Assembly: GCA_031761405.1 (NCBI GenBank)
Contig: JASEVX010000003.1
Location: 64,154,423 to 64,218,422, forward strand
Reading direction: 5' to 3'
DNA from: Serripes groenlandicus
Taxonomy: Eukaryota > Mollusca > Bivalvia > Cardiida > Cardiidae
DNA: 64,000 nt
The translations under genes and the position numbers were made by a program. Shown here piece after piece: positions 53,055 through 63,175 of this stretch (positions within the stretch are counted from its first letter, which is position 1; each line of letters starts with the position of its first letter). The notes under the pieces are model-generated. The model was not told where the DNA came from and did no database searches. It worked only from the letters and a program-made list of their open reading frames with translations.

Positions 53055-53150
53055 CTCTATTTGATGATTGTAATATCATTTATAAAGATAAACATATACA
53101 GATGTTTCCAAAATCGCTGCTGCTGATTTGTTATGTGTGGGAAAGAGTTA
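53055..53150 (-). mobile_element. M1 right half
   Basis: CATTTATAAAGATAAACATA to GTGGGAAAGAGTTAT. Confidence 0.55.
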
Positions 53151-53204
53151 TATTATCTAGCATTAAATGCTGATGTGCTGTATTGTATAGAATAAACAAC
53201 GACA

Positions 53205-53434
53205 TTAACCCTTTCCCTCGTACGGCAATTCTGCAGCAGACGACTTTGAACATATTTTGTCAGAGAATAGAAAATCTCCATAATTGAATGGATAACCTAT
53301 GACAAAAAGTGGAAAACATTGTAGCAAAAGGAGAAATTGCACGTTTTGTGCAATTTCTTCTTTTGTTACTATCTTTTCAAAAAGCTGTCTGCTGCAGAGG
53401 CATCAGAAAGCGTCTGTATGAGGGAAAGGGTTAA
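53205..53434 (+). mobile_element. M1 MITE, standard 230-bp copy
   Basis: TTAA both ends. Confidence 0.92.
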
Positions 53435-53488
53435 AAGCAATCTTGAAACCACCAATGACAATATAAAAATAAATTAACAAACACAATG

Positions 53489-53692
53489 TTAACCCTTTCC
53501 CTCGTATAGACGCTTTCTGATGCCTCCGCAGCAGACGGCTTTTGAAAACATAGAGCAATTTCTCCTTTTGCCACAATGTTTTCCTCTTTGAGTCATAGGT
53601 TATCCATTCAATTAAAGAGTTTTGTCTATTTTTTGACAAAATATGTTCAAAAGTCGTCTGCTGCAGAATTGTCGTATGAGGGAAAGGGTTAA
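53489..53692 (-). mobile_element. M1 MITE, left hairpin arm deleted
   Basis: TTAA both ends; 204 bp. Confidence 0.9.
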
Positions 53693-53874
53693 AAAGCTTC
53701 CAATTCTCTTAGCTAAGCATCTAAAGAGGGAAAATATCAGACAATTCTCGCTGTACTAATTAGACAGACTAACAATTCCAAGACGTGCATTATTCACGAA
53801 ACAATTCTGCTGTACAATTGCACTACAAAAACAGGCTCATGTTTTCTCATTCTCTATTTAAGGTTTTTTCTTAC

Positions 53875-54060
53875 CCCAATACCAGAATTTAAGATAACGT
53901 GCATTTTGCATGTTCTAAAAACCTTAAACCTTGTATTTGACCCTCTAATACTATGGTGTGTGTTGCCGATTCTTTTGAATCCTCATAATATTGGGCTTGA
54001 ATAATATGCGAGATATTATGAGGAGAAGAGCTAACTGTATAGCCCTCTTTACCAGTGTAC
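53875..54060. mobile_element. Diverged relative of the 172-bp palindromic MITE
   Basis: GCATGTTCTAAAAACCTTAA, TTGACCCTCTAATACTATGG match the 58891-59062 arm loosely. A 119-codon ORF across it (53889-54248) is not credible as a gene. Confidence 0.4.
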
Positions 54061-54263
54061 CCCTGCAATACTGTATAATGATGATTAAATGAAGTATTTT
54101 GAAACTTGTAGGGCCTAAACAAAATAGTCCTGTTTTGCCATTTTAACCTCCCGACTGGTTTTATAAATGTTTTTATGAGAATCAACAAGGCAGGGTTTGT
54201 TGGACGGACCAAACAGATGAACATCCATGTGTGAAGTAATTTATACATCTTAGAAGGGGGGGC

Positions 54264-54496
54264 TTAACCCTTTCCCTCATATAGACACTTTCTGATGCCT
54301 CTACAGCAGACAGCTTTTTGAAAACATAGTGACAAAAGAAGAAATTGCTCAAAACAAACAATTTCTCCATTTGCCACAATGTTTTCCTTCAATTTTAGTC
54401 ATAGGTTATCCATTCAATAATAGAGAATTTCTATGTTTTGACAAAATATGTTCAAAGTCATCTGCTGCAGAATTGTTGTATGAGGAAAAGGGTTAA
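54264..54496 (-). mobile_element. M1 MITE, young copy
   Basis: TTAA both ends; 233 bp. Confidence 0.92.
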
Positions 54497-54817
54497 AACT
54501 AAGAATAACAAACAGACAAGTTAAAAACCACAACATAGACAGAAAAAGATGGGAGTGTAAACGGATGACCAATCTGAAACCTTCCAAGTTACAGTACTAT
54601 CCAAAGATGCCAAACAAGCAGTCAAGCTGAATGTTTTGTCTTGTCAAATGCAAGGTTCTGATGGAACAAAAAACATCTAATTGATTTATGGGCTCTCATT
54701 AATGAGCCTATTTGCTTCATTACCCGCTAATTGCAGTTTCCAATACATCAGTCCACCAGACGTGCAGGAAAGACAATCTAACAGGCTATACACCCTGAAC
54801 ACTCTCTTTATTCACTA

Positions 54818-54860
54818 TTTACCACATATAACAAATCTGCTGTATTTGGGAAAGGGTTAT
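54818..54860. mobile_element. M1 miniature derivative, 43 bp
   Basis: TTTACCACATATAACAAATC joined to TGCTGTATTTGGGAAAGGG and TTAT. Confidence 0.65.
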
Positions 54861-54879
54861 AAACTCAACTGTCACATGT

Positions 54880-55086
54880 CAAACCCTCTCCCACATACAA
54901 CAAACCTGCAGAAGACAACTTTGAAAACAACTAGGCAAAACTATGGACAATAGAAAAGAAATTTAAAACATTGTGGCAAAAGAGGAAATAGCTTGTCTTC
55001 AGCAATTTCTCCTTGTGTCACAATGTTTTTAAAAGTTGTCGGCTGCATAATGCGGCAAATCCTGTCTGTATGTGGGAAATGGTTAT
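54880..55086 (+). mobile_element. M1 MITE, old copy
   Basis: CAAA left, TTAT right. Confidence 0.75.
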
Positions 55087-55108
55087 AATAGATCAGTTTG
55101 CATAAAAG

Positions 55109-55263
55109 TAGTCTAACCTATGCTAAAGACTATAGCAGTCACATTTGCGTTCCAAACTGGTCAGTGTCTGCATAAATGACCCTGTATATAAAGACCACCT
55201 GTGAATAAAGACCAGTTTATTGTCATATCCCATGTCTGGTCTTTATACACAGGTACCACTGTA
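55109..55263. mobile_element. TA-flanked MITE with CTGTGTATAAAGACC-type ends
   Basis: Left AACCTATGCTAAAGAC, right GGTCTTTATACACAGGT; TA at both borders. Related copies at 59942-60112 and 61574-61762. Confidence 0.65.
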
Positions 55264-55426
55264 TTTAGTGTTCATTAGCCTCTGTCAGTCACATGACCAC
55301 CTTCAGTTCAATTGGCATATAATTAACTTTTCTCCTCTTATTTCTTATCTATGAAGAATGGGCAATAATGAATATGTTCCAAGAAATCCTTTACCTAACT
55401 CAAACAGTTACAAGTCCTCTTCCTAG

Positions 55427-55661
55427 TTTACCCTACCCTACCCACATACAACAAATCTGCAGCAGACAATTTTGAAAACATATAGCGCAAAATATTGAAA
55501 ATCTCTATAAATTGGAGTATAATAATAATTAGTAGAAAATTTAACATTGTGGCAAATGGAGAAATTGCTCATAATGAGCAATTTCTCCTTTTGTCACATT
55601 CTTTTCAATTAATGTCTGCTGCAGATGCATCAAAATAAGTCTGCAAGTGGCAAAGGGTTTA
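55427..55661 (+). mobile_element. M1 MITE with matched TTTA/TTTA flanks
   Basis: Both flanking tetramers are TTTA; CCCTACCCTACCC shows a small duplication in the left end. Confidence 0.82.
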
Positions 55662-56103
55662 TTACATTCAAAATGTCACAATAACCAAGTGAAATAACTC
55701 CTGTTAAAACAATCAATTGAAATATTTCAGTCTCTAATATTTTATTCTTTTTTTTTTTTTGGATTTCTGTGATGAAATCAATGAAACTGAAAGCAGTCCA
55801 AAACTATAGAAGTTGACTCTGTACTCAGATGTGCTCAAGTATCTGATTGGTCAGAAGTAACATCATTCTAGTAATTGACCAATCAGAAGTCTTATTTGGA
55901 GCATGGAGTTCATTTCCTTTTCAGTGTTTTATAGTTTCGTTTCGGGGCCCATGGAGTCAATAAAAAAGAAAGACCACTCACTGACTTGAATAGGGGACTC
56001 CTAATCATCCTTGTCACATTTACCAAGTGAAATAACTCCCTGATCAAACAATCAGTCATTGAGTCAGACGTGTGATGTAACAATTCACATGATAACAATA
56101 TCA

Positions 56104-56334
56104 TAAACCCTTTCCCTCATATGGCAATTCTGCAGCAGACGACTTTGAATGTATTTTGTCAAAACATAGAAAAATCTCCATAATTGAATGGATAACCTAT
56201 GACTAAAAGTGGAAAACATTGTGGCAAAAGGAGAAATTGCACGTTTTGTGCAATTTCTTCTTTTGTCACTATGTTTTCAAAAAGCTGTCTGCTGCAGAGG
56301 CGTCCGAAAGCGTTTATATGAGGGAAAGGGTTAA
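56104..56334 (+). mobile_element. M1 MITE, young, first of a chain of three
   Basis: TAAA left; right TTAA shared. Confidence 0.9.
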
Positions 56335-56604
56335 CACTTTCCCACATACAACAATTCTGCAGCAGACAACATTTAGCTGAAACAGTTATGGGAAATCATT
56401 TGGTTCTTTGTAGTTGTTTACCCTCGCAATCGGGTATATAGCCAATTGAGGAACAAATGGAAAATACTTATTGAATATAGTTGAAAACATTGTGGCAATT
56501 GGGGAAATTGCTCTACGAGCAATTTTTCCCATTTTCTCAACAATGTTTTTTATAGTCATCTGTTGTTGACGCAAACGATGGTCTGCATTATGGACAGGGT
56601 TTAA
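56331..56604 (+). mobile_element. M1 MITE, second of the chain, old and expanded
   Basis: 274 bp with a foreign-looking stretch near 56400-56450; right TTAA shared. Confidence 0.75.
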
Positions 56605-56818
56605 TCTTTTCCCTTATACAGTAGCATTTGAAAGCCACTGCAGCAGACGACTTTTGAAAACAGTGTGACATAGAACAAAATTGCTCATTATGAGCAATTT
56701 CTCCATTTGCCACATTAGGTTTGAAAGTCTATTCAATAATCAAACTTTCATTTGTAGAGATTTTACATATTTTTTGCTATGATGTTTTTCTAAGTCGTAT
56801 CACATTATGGTTAAAGGA
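56601..56818 (-). mobile_element. M1 MITE, third of the chain
   Basis: TTAATCTTTTCCCTTATAC left; the right end is worn near GGTTAAAGG. Confidence 0.72.
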
Positions 56819-56892
56819 TCCAAAGATGTATGTATCAATTTTGTTATCTTGTGACAAAAGTTTTAACAGCTAATAATCTTTGTTTGACACGA

Positions 56893-57135
56893 GCTCCCTT
56901 TCACACACATACAACAAATCTGCAGCAGATGACTTTGAAATCATCTAGTCAAAAAAGCATATTGAAAATGTAAAGGAAAGTTACATTATTATTAAAATAT
57001 ATTTGAAAACATAAAGAGACAAACGGAGAAATTGCTTGTTATGAGCAACTTACCCATTTGCCACAATGTTTTCAAAAGTCATCTGCTGCAGTCTATGGCA
57101 TCAGAAAGCATCTGTATGTGGAAAAAGGATCTAAC
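56893..57135 (+). mobile_element. M1 MITE, old copy
   Basis: TCCCTTTCACACACATAC left, GTGGAAAAAGGAT right. Confidence 0.75.
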
Positions 57136-57292
57136 AGTACAGTCACAATTTATGTGCATGTGGATTTATATATTGCCTTGTAAGATGACCTCAAGTTATG
57201 ATATGAAATGATATACTTCCTAACAATGTCAGCTTAAGCATTTCCTTCTTTGTACTTTGATCTATTCACTGTTCTTCACATTGCCAGATAAT

Positions 57293-57580
57293 TTAACCTT
57301 TTCCCATCTACCACAAATTTTCAGCAGATATCTTTGAAACATCCAGGCAAAAGTAAAGAAAATCTTTATAAAAAATGTGAACATTTTGAAAAGAGTTCAA
57401 AACATTGTGGCGCAAGTTGAAATTGTTCATTTTTATAATAAGCAATTTCTCTTCTTGTCACCATGTTTTCAACTCTATTCAATTATTGTACTTTCATTTT
57501 AAAGGGAGTTTCCAATTGTTTTCGGGTATATGTTTTCAAAGTCGTCTGCTGCAGATTTGTTGTACATGGGAAAGAGTTAA
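57293..57580. mobile_element. M1 MITE, both ends of the ACAAATTT type
   Basis: TTAA both ends; 288 bp. Left half reads like a plus copy and right half like a minus copy, so the unit is symmetric (recombinant). It lies 34 nt from the candidate exon. Confidence 0.8.
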
Positions 57581-57614
57581 ATTGTGATTCAGGACTATGA
57601 ATTGTTTTATTTAC

Positions 57615-57670
57615 CATATCCAGAGGCTGGTTCACCCGGAATCACTTCACTCTTTACATCCAAATCCTGG
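57615..57670 (-). CDS. Candidate small exon, unassigned
   Basis: A 56-nt segment between a CAG (rc of 57671-57673) and GTAAAT (rc of 57609-57614). One open frame reads QDLDVKSEVIPGEPASGY. It would leave one base, while the next known exon at 30078 starts in phase 0, so an intervening exon would be required. The donor is non-optimal and the acceptor tract is AT-rich rather than pyrimidine-rich. Could be chance. Confidence 0.25.
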
Positions 57671-57870
57671 CTGGATTCAAAATTCAAAAAATATTTAACA
57701 CAACTGAATTTCACTTATCAAAATATTCCTCCATTAAATTCTTAAGAAACATGGACCTTTTTCTTAAGAATCGACCTTACAACTGCACATTCGAGCATTT
57801 GTCAATACAGAGTTAACTCTTGGGCTAAGTTCTGTTACAATGTTAATATGTATTAGAATACTGAACAACT

Positions 57871-58100
57871 TTAACCCTTTCCCTCATACGACAATTCTGC
57901 AGCAGACGACTTTGAACATATTTTGTCAAAACATAGAAAATCTCCATAATTGAATGGATAACCTATGACAAAAAGTGAAAAACATTGTGGCAAAAGGAGA
58001 AATTGCACGTTTTGTGCAATTTCTTCTTTTGTCACTATGTTTTCAAAAAGCCGTCTGCTGCAGAGGCGTCAGAAAGCGTCTATATAAGGGAAAGGGTTAA
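57871..58100 (+). mobile_element. M1 MITE, standard 230-bp copy
   Basis: TTAA both ends. Confidence 0.92.
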
Positions 58101-58447
58101 ATTCGTAAATTTCACATGGTTAGTTTTAAAACAAACACAAAATCCATGAACTACTTATTCAATCTTGTTCGCACTTATCAAGACATAAAACAAAAGACAA
58201 AACAAGCATTCCAATCGTGTCAAGTGGCCCTCACTCAACGGAAACTACACTACCGCCATCTACAGGGAAACTCCAAAGCCATGTGAAACCTTTACAATGA
58301 GACACCAGGAAATACATTCATACAATATCTAATTCTTGGTATTTTCGTAAAATCTGATGAATTGTTGATATTGTTACTCTTTTAATGATGCAGAAGTTTC
58401 CGAAATACAAATAATTATTGAGTGAATAAATGGAGAAGAAAAACTAG

Positions 58448-58540
58448 TGTGACCTTTCCCTTATGCAATTATTTCTAAGGTATCTGCTATAGACAATTTA
58501 TGAAAAGACATTGTGAGAAAAGGGGAAATTGTGGATGAAC
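58448..58540 (-). mobile_element. M1 left half, degraded
   Basis: CCTTTCCCTTATGCAATTA and TATCTGCTATAGACAATTT. Confidence 0.5.
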
Positions 58541-58616
58541 AGCTTTTCTTTATATTCTTTTCTAAAAATTAAACCTCAATCCATAATAATATTCCGTGAC
58601 TTTTCTGATCTTTACT

Positions 58617-58766
58617 TTAACCCTTTCCCACATACAACAAATCTGCAGCAAATATGGGAAATCTAGATGAATTGAAGAGCAATTTCTCCTTTTGTGACAT
58701 TGTTTTCAAAAGATGCCTGCTGCACATGACTGTGTCAAAATGTGTCTATATGTGGGAAAGGGTTAA
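58617..58766 (+). mobile_element. M1 MITE, shortened
   Basis: 150 bp, TTAA both ends. Confidence 0.85.
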
Positions 58767-58784
58767 ATGGACTCAAAGTTTATG

Positions 58785-58890
58785 ATAACCCTTTCCCACC
58801 TACAGATATATTTCAATGCATCTGCAGCAGACGGCTTTTGAAAACATTTTGCCACAGTATTTTCAACTCTATTCAATAACAGAGCTCTTA
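58785..58890 (-). mobile_element. M1 MITE, left half (split by a palindromic MITE)
   Basis: ATAACCCTTTCCCACCTAC to AATAACAGAGCTCTTA; continues at 59063. Confidence 0.7.
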
Positions 58891-59062
58891 GATAAGGGGT
58901 ATTTTTCATGTTCTAAAATCCTTATTTGACACTCAAACCCTATGTTGTGGGTACTCAAAAGAATCGTCTCAGTGAGATGATTCTTTTCAGTACCCACAAC
59001 ATAGGGTTTGGTCGAGTTATGAGAGAGATATCGCGGGAAAAGACAAGTTTAATCCCCTTATC
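58891..59062. mobile_element. 172-bp palindromic MITE with TTA target duplication
   Basis: Termini GATAAGGGG / CCCCTTATC, flanked by TTA (58888-58890, 59063-59065). The centre 58935-59009 is a near-perfect fold-back with 35-bp arms reading AAACCCTATGTTGTGGGTAC. Superfamily unassigned (a TTA duplication is compatible with PIF/Harbinger). Confidence 0.78.
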
Positions 59063-59162
59063 TTAAAGTCCACTTCAATTGATAGAAACTTTCCACAGTT
59101 TTTGCCAAGACATTCTCAAAGTGGTTTGCATGCTACAGATTTCTTGCATGTGCAAAGGGGAC
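59063..59162 (-). mobile_element. M1 MITE, right half (split)
   Basis: CAATTGATAGAAACTTTCC to GCATGTGCAAAGGGG. Confidence 0.65.
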
Positions 59163-59321
59163 AAGGAGGAATGGGTATAAAACCTATCAAGATTCAAGCC
59201 GAATAAAAGGCTCTTTAACCCGACCAACAGATATTGAAGTGGGATTGCACAAAACTACAGGACTACTCATCCTCACTTCCATATTGACAAAATCAAACTT
59301 CAAGTGGCACATAGAATTAGG

Positions 59322-59452
59322 TACTCCTTTCCCACTTACAGCAAATCTACCGGGACCACACTTTCAAAACATCTAATTGTAGCTCTGTGAAGGAATGTAT
59401 GTATGTATGTATATTTATTGAAAAGATTTGAAAATATTGTGACAAAAGTAGG
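59322..59452 (+). mobile_element. M1 MITE, left half
   Basis: CTCCTTTCCCACTTACAGC start, (GTAT)4 run at about 59396-59412. Confidence 0.6.
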
Positions 59453-59454
59453 TT

Positions 59455-59677
59455 TTAACCCCTTCCAATATACAACCAATCTGCAGCAGACAATTTTGAA
59501 AACATCTGGGTGGCAAAAATATTGAAAACCTTGATAAATGAAAGAACTTTGATTGAAAGTAGTTTGAAAACAGTGTGGGAAAAGCAGCAACTTCTCCTTT
59601 TGCTACAACCATTTCAAAGGTCACCTGCTACAATCGGGCTAAATTACGTCTGCATGTATTTGGAAGAAAAGGGTTAT
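59455..59677 (+). mobile_element. M1 MITE, old copy
   Basis: TTAA left, TTAT right. Confidence 0.78.
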
Positions 59678-59888
59678 GAACAATGAGGGTTACACCACTC
59701 CTAGGATGAAAGAAAAAGGATTTCAAGGCTTTATTCTATGTCGTCATTATCTATATTCGCCTGGTTAGAGGGTACTTGAATGGCCACTTGAACAAGTCCT
59801 AGGTACTCTGTAATATCCTTTACTTCTATATATGTGATCACTTCAAGTTCCCCCTTGGGCTACTTCACCACATCCTAGAGAAACTATG

Positions 59889-59941
59889 TAAATAGCCCTT
59901 TCCAACATATGGGGAAAACAATCTGCAGCAGACGACTTTGA
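59889..59941 (+). mobile_element. M1 left part (split)
   Basis: TAGCCCTTTCCAACATATG and CTGCAGCAGACGACTTTG; interrupted by the next element. Confidence 0.6.
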
Positions 59942-60112
59942 AACCCGTGCTAAAGACCACTTCTGTTTAGCAATTACCTGTCTATAGCAACCACACTTTT
60001 AATTTCCCATAAAGTGTTCTGCATAAATGACCCTCTAATTAAAGACCACTTGTGATCAAAGACCAGATCGTTCTCTTCCAATGAATGGTCTTTAAACACA
60101 GGTTGGACTGTA
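59942..60112. mobile_element. TA-flanked MITE, family of 55109-55263
   Basis: AACCCGTGCTAAAGACCAC left and TCTTTAAACACAGGTTGGAC right. Confidence 0.6.
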
Positions 60113-60295
60113 TCTAAGCAAAATTAATGAATCTCTGTTATTAAAAGTATAATTATTGAATAGAGATGAAACATTCTCGTAATATATATAGGAGATATTG
60201 TTCCTTGTAGTAAATGTTATCCCTTTGCTGCAATATTTTTAAAAGTTGTCTGATGCAAAATGATTGTGCCTTCAATCGTTGAAAAGGGAAAGTCT
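60113..60295 (+). mobile_element. M1 right part (split), degraded
   Basis: TAATTATTGAATAGAGATG and TTGTCTGATGCAAAATG. Confidence 0.45.
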
Positions 60296-60626
60296 TGAAG
60301 GCTAAGAGTCATGATCAAGTCCTTTCAAACACCTTTAAAAGTGGATTAGGAGTAAGGACAAGTTCAACGACTTGTTGGACAATTTAAATATTAGCAGTTC
60401 ACAGATAGCAATATTTATGACAAAATTAATTCCTATGAATTTATTATATATATATATATATATGCATGCAGTTTTTTAGTCGAGTGTTTGACAAATTGAC
60501 TGAAACAGTAGATAATTATTGTTAATATAATTTCTTCTTAAACACATTTTATATCGACTATAAGATATATTGCCATGAAACAGCAGTTTTTCCATTTTGA
60601 CCTTGACTTGGTGACCTCAAGTCCAT

Positions 60627-60876
60627 TTAACCCTTTCCCACTTTGACAACATCCTCGGAAAAATGCAGTTAATGAAAGTATATTCATTGGATACAGTTGA
60701 AAACATTGTGACATAAGGAGAAATTGTTCATTAAGTCCAATTTCTCCTTTTGCCACAAATTGTCTTCAAAATATATTTAATTATGAAACCATCATAATAT
60801 TGATTTTTTCCACTCTTTTCCCCTCCCAAGATATGATATTATCGTGCTGCAGATATTATATGTGGAAATCGGCTTA
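60627..60876 (+). mobile_element. M1 MITE, old copy
   Basis: TTAACCCTTTCCCACTTTG to GTGGAAATCGGCTTAA. Confidence 0.65.
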
Positions 60877-61132
60877 ATGTTTTTTCTAAGAAGGCTTGAA
60901 AGAGTACAATGTGGCAATTTGTATCTCTGTCCGGTGGGCTAGTGATAATAAATACATTCATGGAGGACGAGTGATAATAAATACATTCATATTGTGTTTT
61001 AGTTGGACCTTATCATGGTATATACTCATATACTAGACATAAATGAAGATTTATTGTTAATTAATTAAAAGTTACAAAGGTCAAACTTTTGGCATGTACA
61101 TTTCAACTCCTTTTACCCGATTGACCTGTCAT

Positions 61133-61396
61133 TCAACCCTTTCCCCCTGCATTAGACCCCTGCAGCATGCAAAAATAAGAAGTCTCTATAATTGAAAGTA
61201 CAATTATTGTAAATTTATTATTAAAAACATGAATATAACAGACGAAGAAATTGCTCAATTAGCAATTTCCCCTTTTGCTACAATGTTTTTTAACCTTTTT
61301 CAGTAATTATACCTACAATTAGTGATTTTCCAACTTTTGGAGGAGACATTTTCAAAGTCGTCAGCCGCAGATTTGCTGCATGTGGGAAAGGGTCAA
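61133..61396. mobile_element. M1 MITE with matched TCAA/TCAA flanks
   Basis: Both flanking tetramers are TCAA; GTCGTCAGCCGCAGATTTGC right end. Confidence 0.78.
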
Positions 61397-61573
61397 GAGG
61401 AAAAGGAAATATACATGCTAATGGATTCATGGGCCTTAAATCAAGACTTATGGGTCAAGACTTATGGGGTGGGTTATATTTGCCTAGATCCTGCTCTCCA
61501 TCATGCATGCCTTTCCCATTATTATAGTCTGTCTAGATTATCAAGGAGAAGTAAACAGGTCTTTATCAAAAAA

Positions 61574-61762
61574 TAGTCAAACCTGTGTATAAAGACCACC
61601 CATGGGAACACAACAATATGGTCTTTTCTTCACAGGTGGTCTTTAATTGCAGGGTAAGTAATTCATGCAGAAAATGAGTAACTTGGAAACTAAACTTCTC
61701 AGGTTGCTATTGACAAGGAATCTCTGTTCCAAGGCGGTCTAAATAGCACAGGTTTGATTGTA
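61574..61762. mobile_element. TA-flanked MITE, TAGTCAAACCTGTG / CACAGGTTTGATTGTA ends
   Basis: Best-preserved ends of this family; TIRs of the CAGTCAAACC kind with TA are common in Tc1/mariner-type elements (inference). Confidence 0.7.
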
Positions 61763-61820
61763 CTTATCTTATGATTTTCTAAGCACATCCTATGTTGAGG
61801 TACTCACAGAATTGGCATCA

Positions 61821-62122
61821 ATAACCCTTCCCACTTACAAACGCATTTGGACACATCTGCAGCAGACGAATTTTGAAACGATGTGTTGAAAATTAATTAA
61901 GGAAAAAGCTCATCATGTCACATTGTTTCCATTCTATGTAGTAAATAAACTTTCATTCAAGATATAAAGTATTCATCATTCAGCACAGGCTTTAAAGGTC
62001 AAAAAGGTATTATAAGAACATAAACATTTGTCCTTAGTTTATCTAAAGCTGAAACAGAAAACCATTGAAATATCATCAGTTGCAGAGGCGTCAGAGAGCG
62101 TCTGAATGCAAGAAAGGGTTAA
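61821..62122. mobile_element. M1 MITE, old and expanded
   Basis: ATAACCCTTCCCACTTAC left; GCAGAGGCGTCAGAGAGCGT and AGAAAGGGTTAA right. Confidence 0.7.
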
Positions 62123-62408
62123 AAGTCAACAAGAAATCAAACATTACATCCTTGTCTTATCCTCAGATATTTTTATTTTTTTCCCCTCTCCCAGAAAAAG
62201 CTCTCTTGTCATAATGGTAGGTCATTATGCCCTATTAACTAACAGAGAAAACCATTAACTTGTGACATTATAATGAAAGGTGGTCCAGCGCAAAAAACAT
62301 CACTTTAATCAGTTCCTTGATAAGTGAAGTTTCTCTCCCAAACTCTTGCCACATCAACAGATAATTGGGCCATGTCACGCGAAAACAAACCTTGGAGGCA
62401 ATACACTC

Positions 62409-62578
62409 TTTTACCACACACAGACGCTATCTGACGCCTCTGCAGCAGACTACTTTAAAACAGTATGGTAAAAGGATACACTCTGCTCCTAATGAGCAAT
62501 TATTTTTCTTTTCCCATGTTTTCAGAAGTCATCTGCTGCAGATGCATTAAATTGAGTCAGTAAGTGGGAAAGGGTTAA
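62409..62578. mobile_element. M1 MITE, left terminus worn
   Basis: CTTTTACCACACACAGACGC start; right TTAA shared with the next copy. Confidence 0.7.
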
Positions 62579-62811
62579 ACCCTTGCCCATGTATCTAAGA
62601 CGCTTTCCAATCCCTCTGCAGCAGACAGCTTTTGAAATCATTGTGACAAAAGGAGAATGAGCAATTTCACCATTTGCCAATGATTTCATGTTAGTTTATC
62701 AAATAATCATACACCATTTAAAGAGTTTTGCCATATTTTTGGACTTGATAATTATTGCATGGTCGTCTGCTGCAGATTTGTTGTAAGTGGGAAAGGGTTA
62801 ATCTGGGACTG
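62575..62811 (-). mobile_element. M1 MITE
   Basis: TTAA both ends; GTCGTCTGCTGCAGATTTG end. Confidence 0.85.
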
Positions 62812-63175
62812 GATGCCCTGCACAGAGACTTCCAGTTTGCATGTTTGACTACATGGTGAACAGGAAAGATCCTGATCAGACTGCATGGAGGCAAAGGCTC
62901 TTCTGCACCGCCGCTGTTTTCAAAGTTCTGGTTTTAGTGTGACATGATCCAACTTAAGTCTAGTTTATGTAGTGGAACTTGATGATCAAGCTGTTTAGGG
63001 ATTCAATGTCACAACTTTCGTGTAAAATCTACCTTTGACTAGTAAACATGTATGACATTGAATGAATTAAAGAAAGGTCATACAAGTTGAAATCATTGTA
63101 AGACGCGATCTAAATCTCATTTGTCACAAATTGAATTAAAATAATGATCTGCTTGCAAAGTCAGTAACTATCATT

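Noticed and set aside
53889..54248. 119-codon minus-strand ORF
   Set aside because: Overlaps a diverged palindromic MITE and M1 edge; no domain, no splice context.
62845..62935. Plus-strand peptide VNRKDPDQTAWR
   Set aside because: Resembles translation of the dispersed GATC-CAGACTGC repeat also seen at 37250 and 39580; no splice or ORF support.
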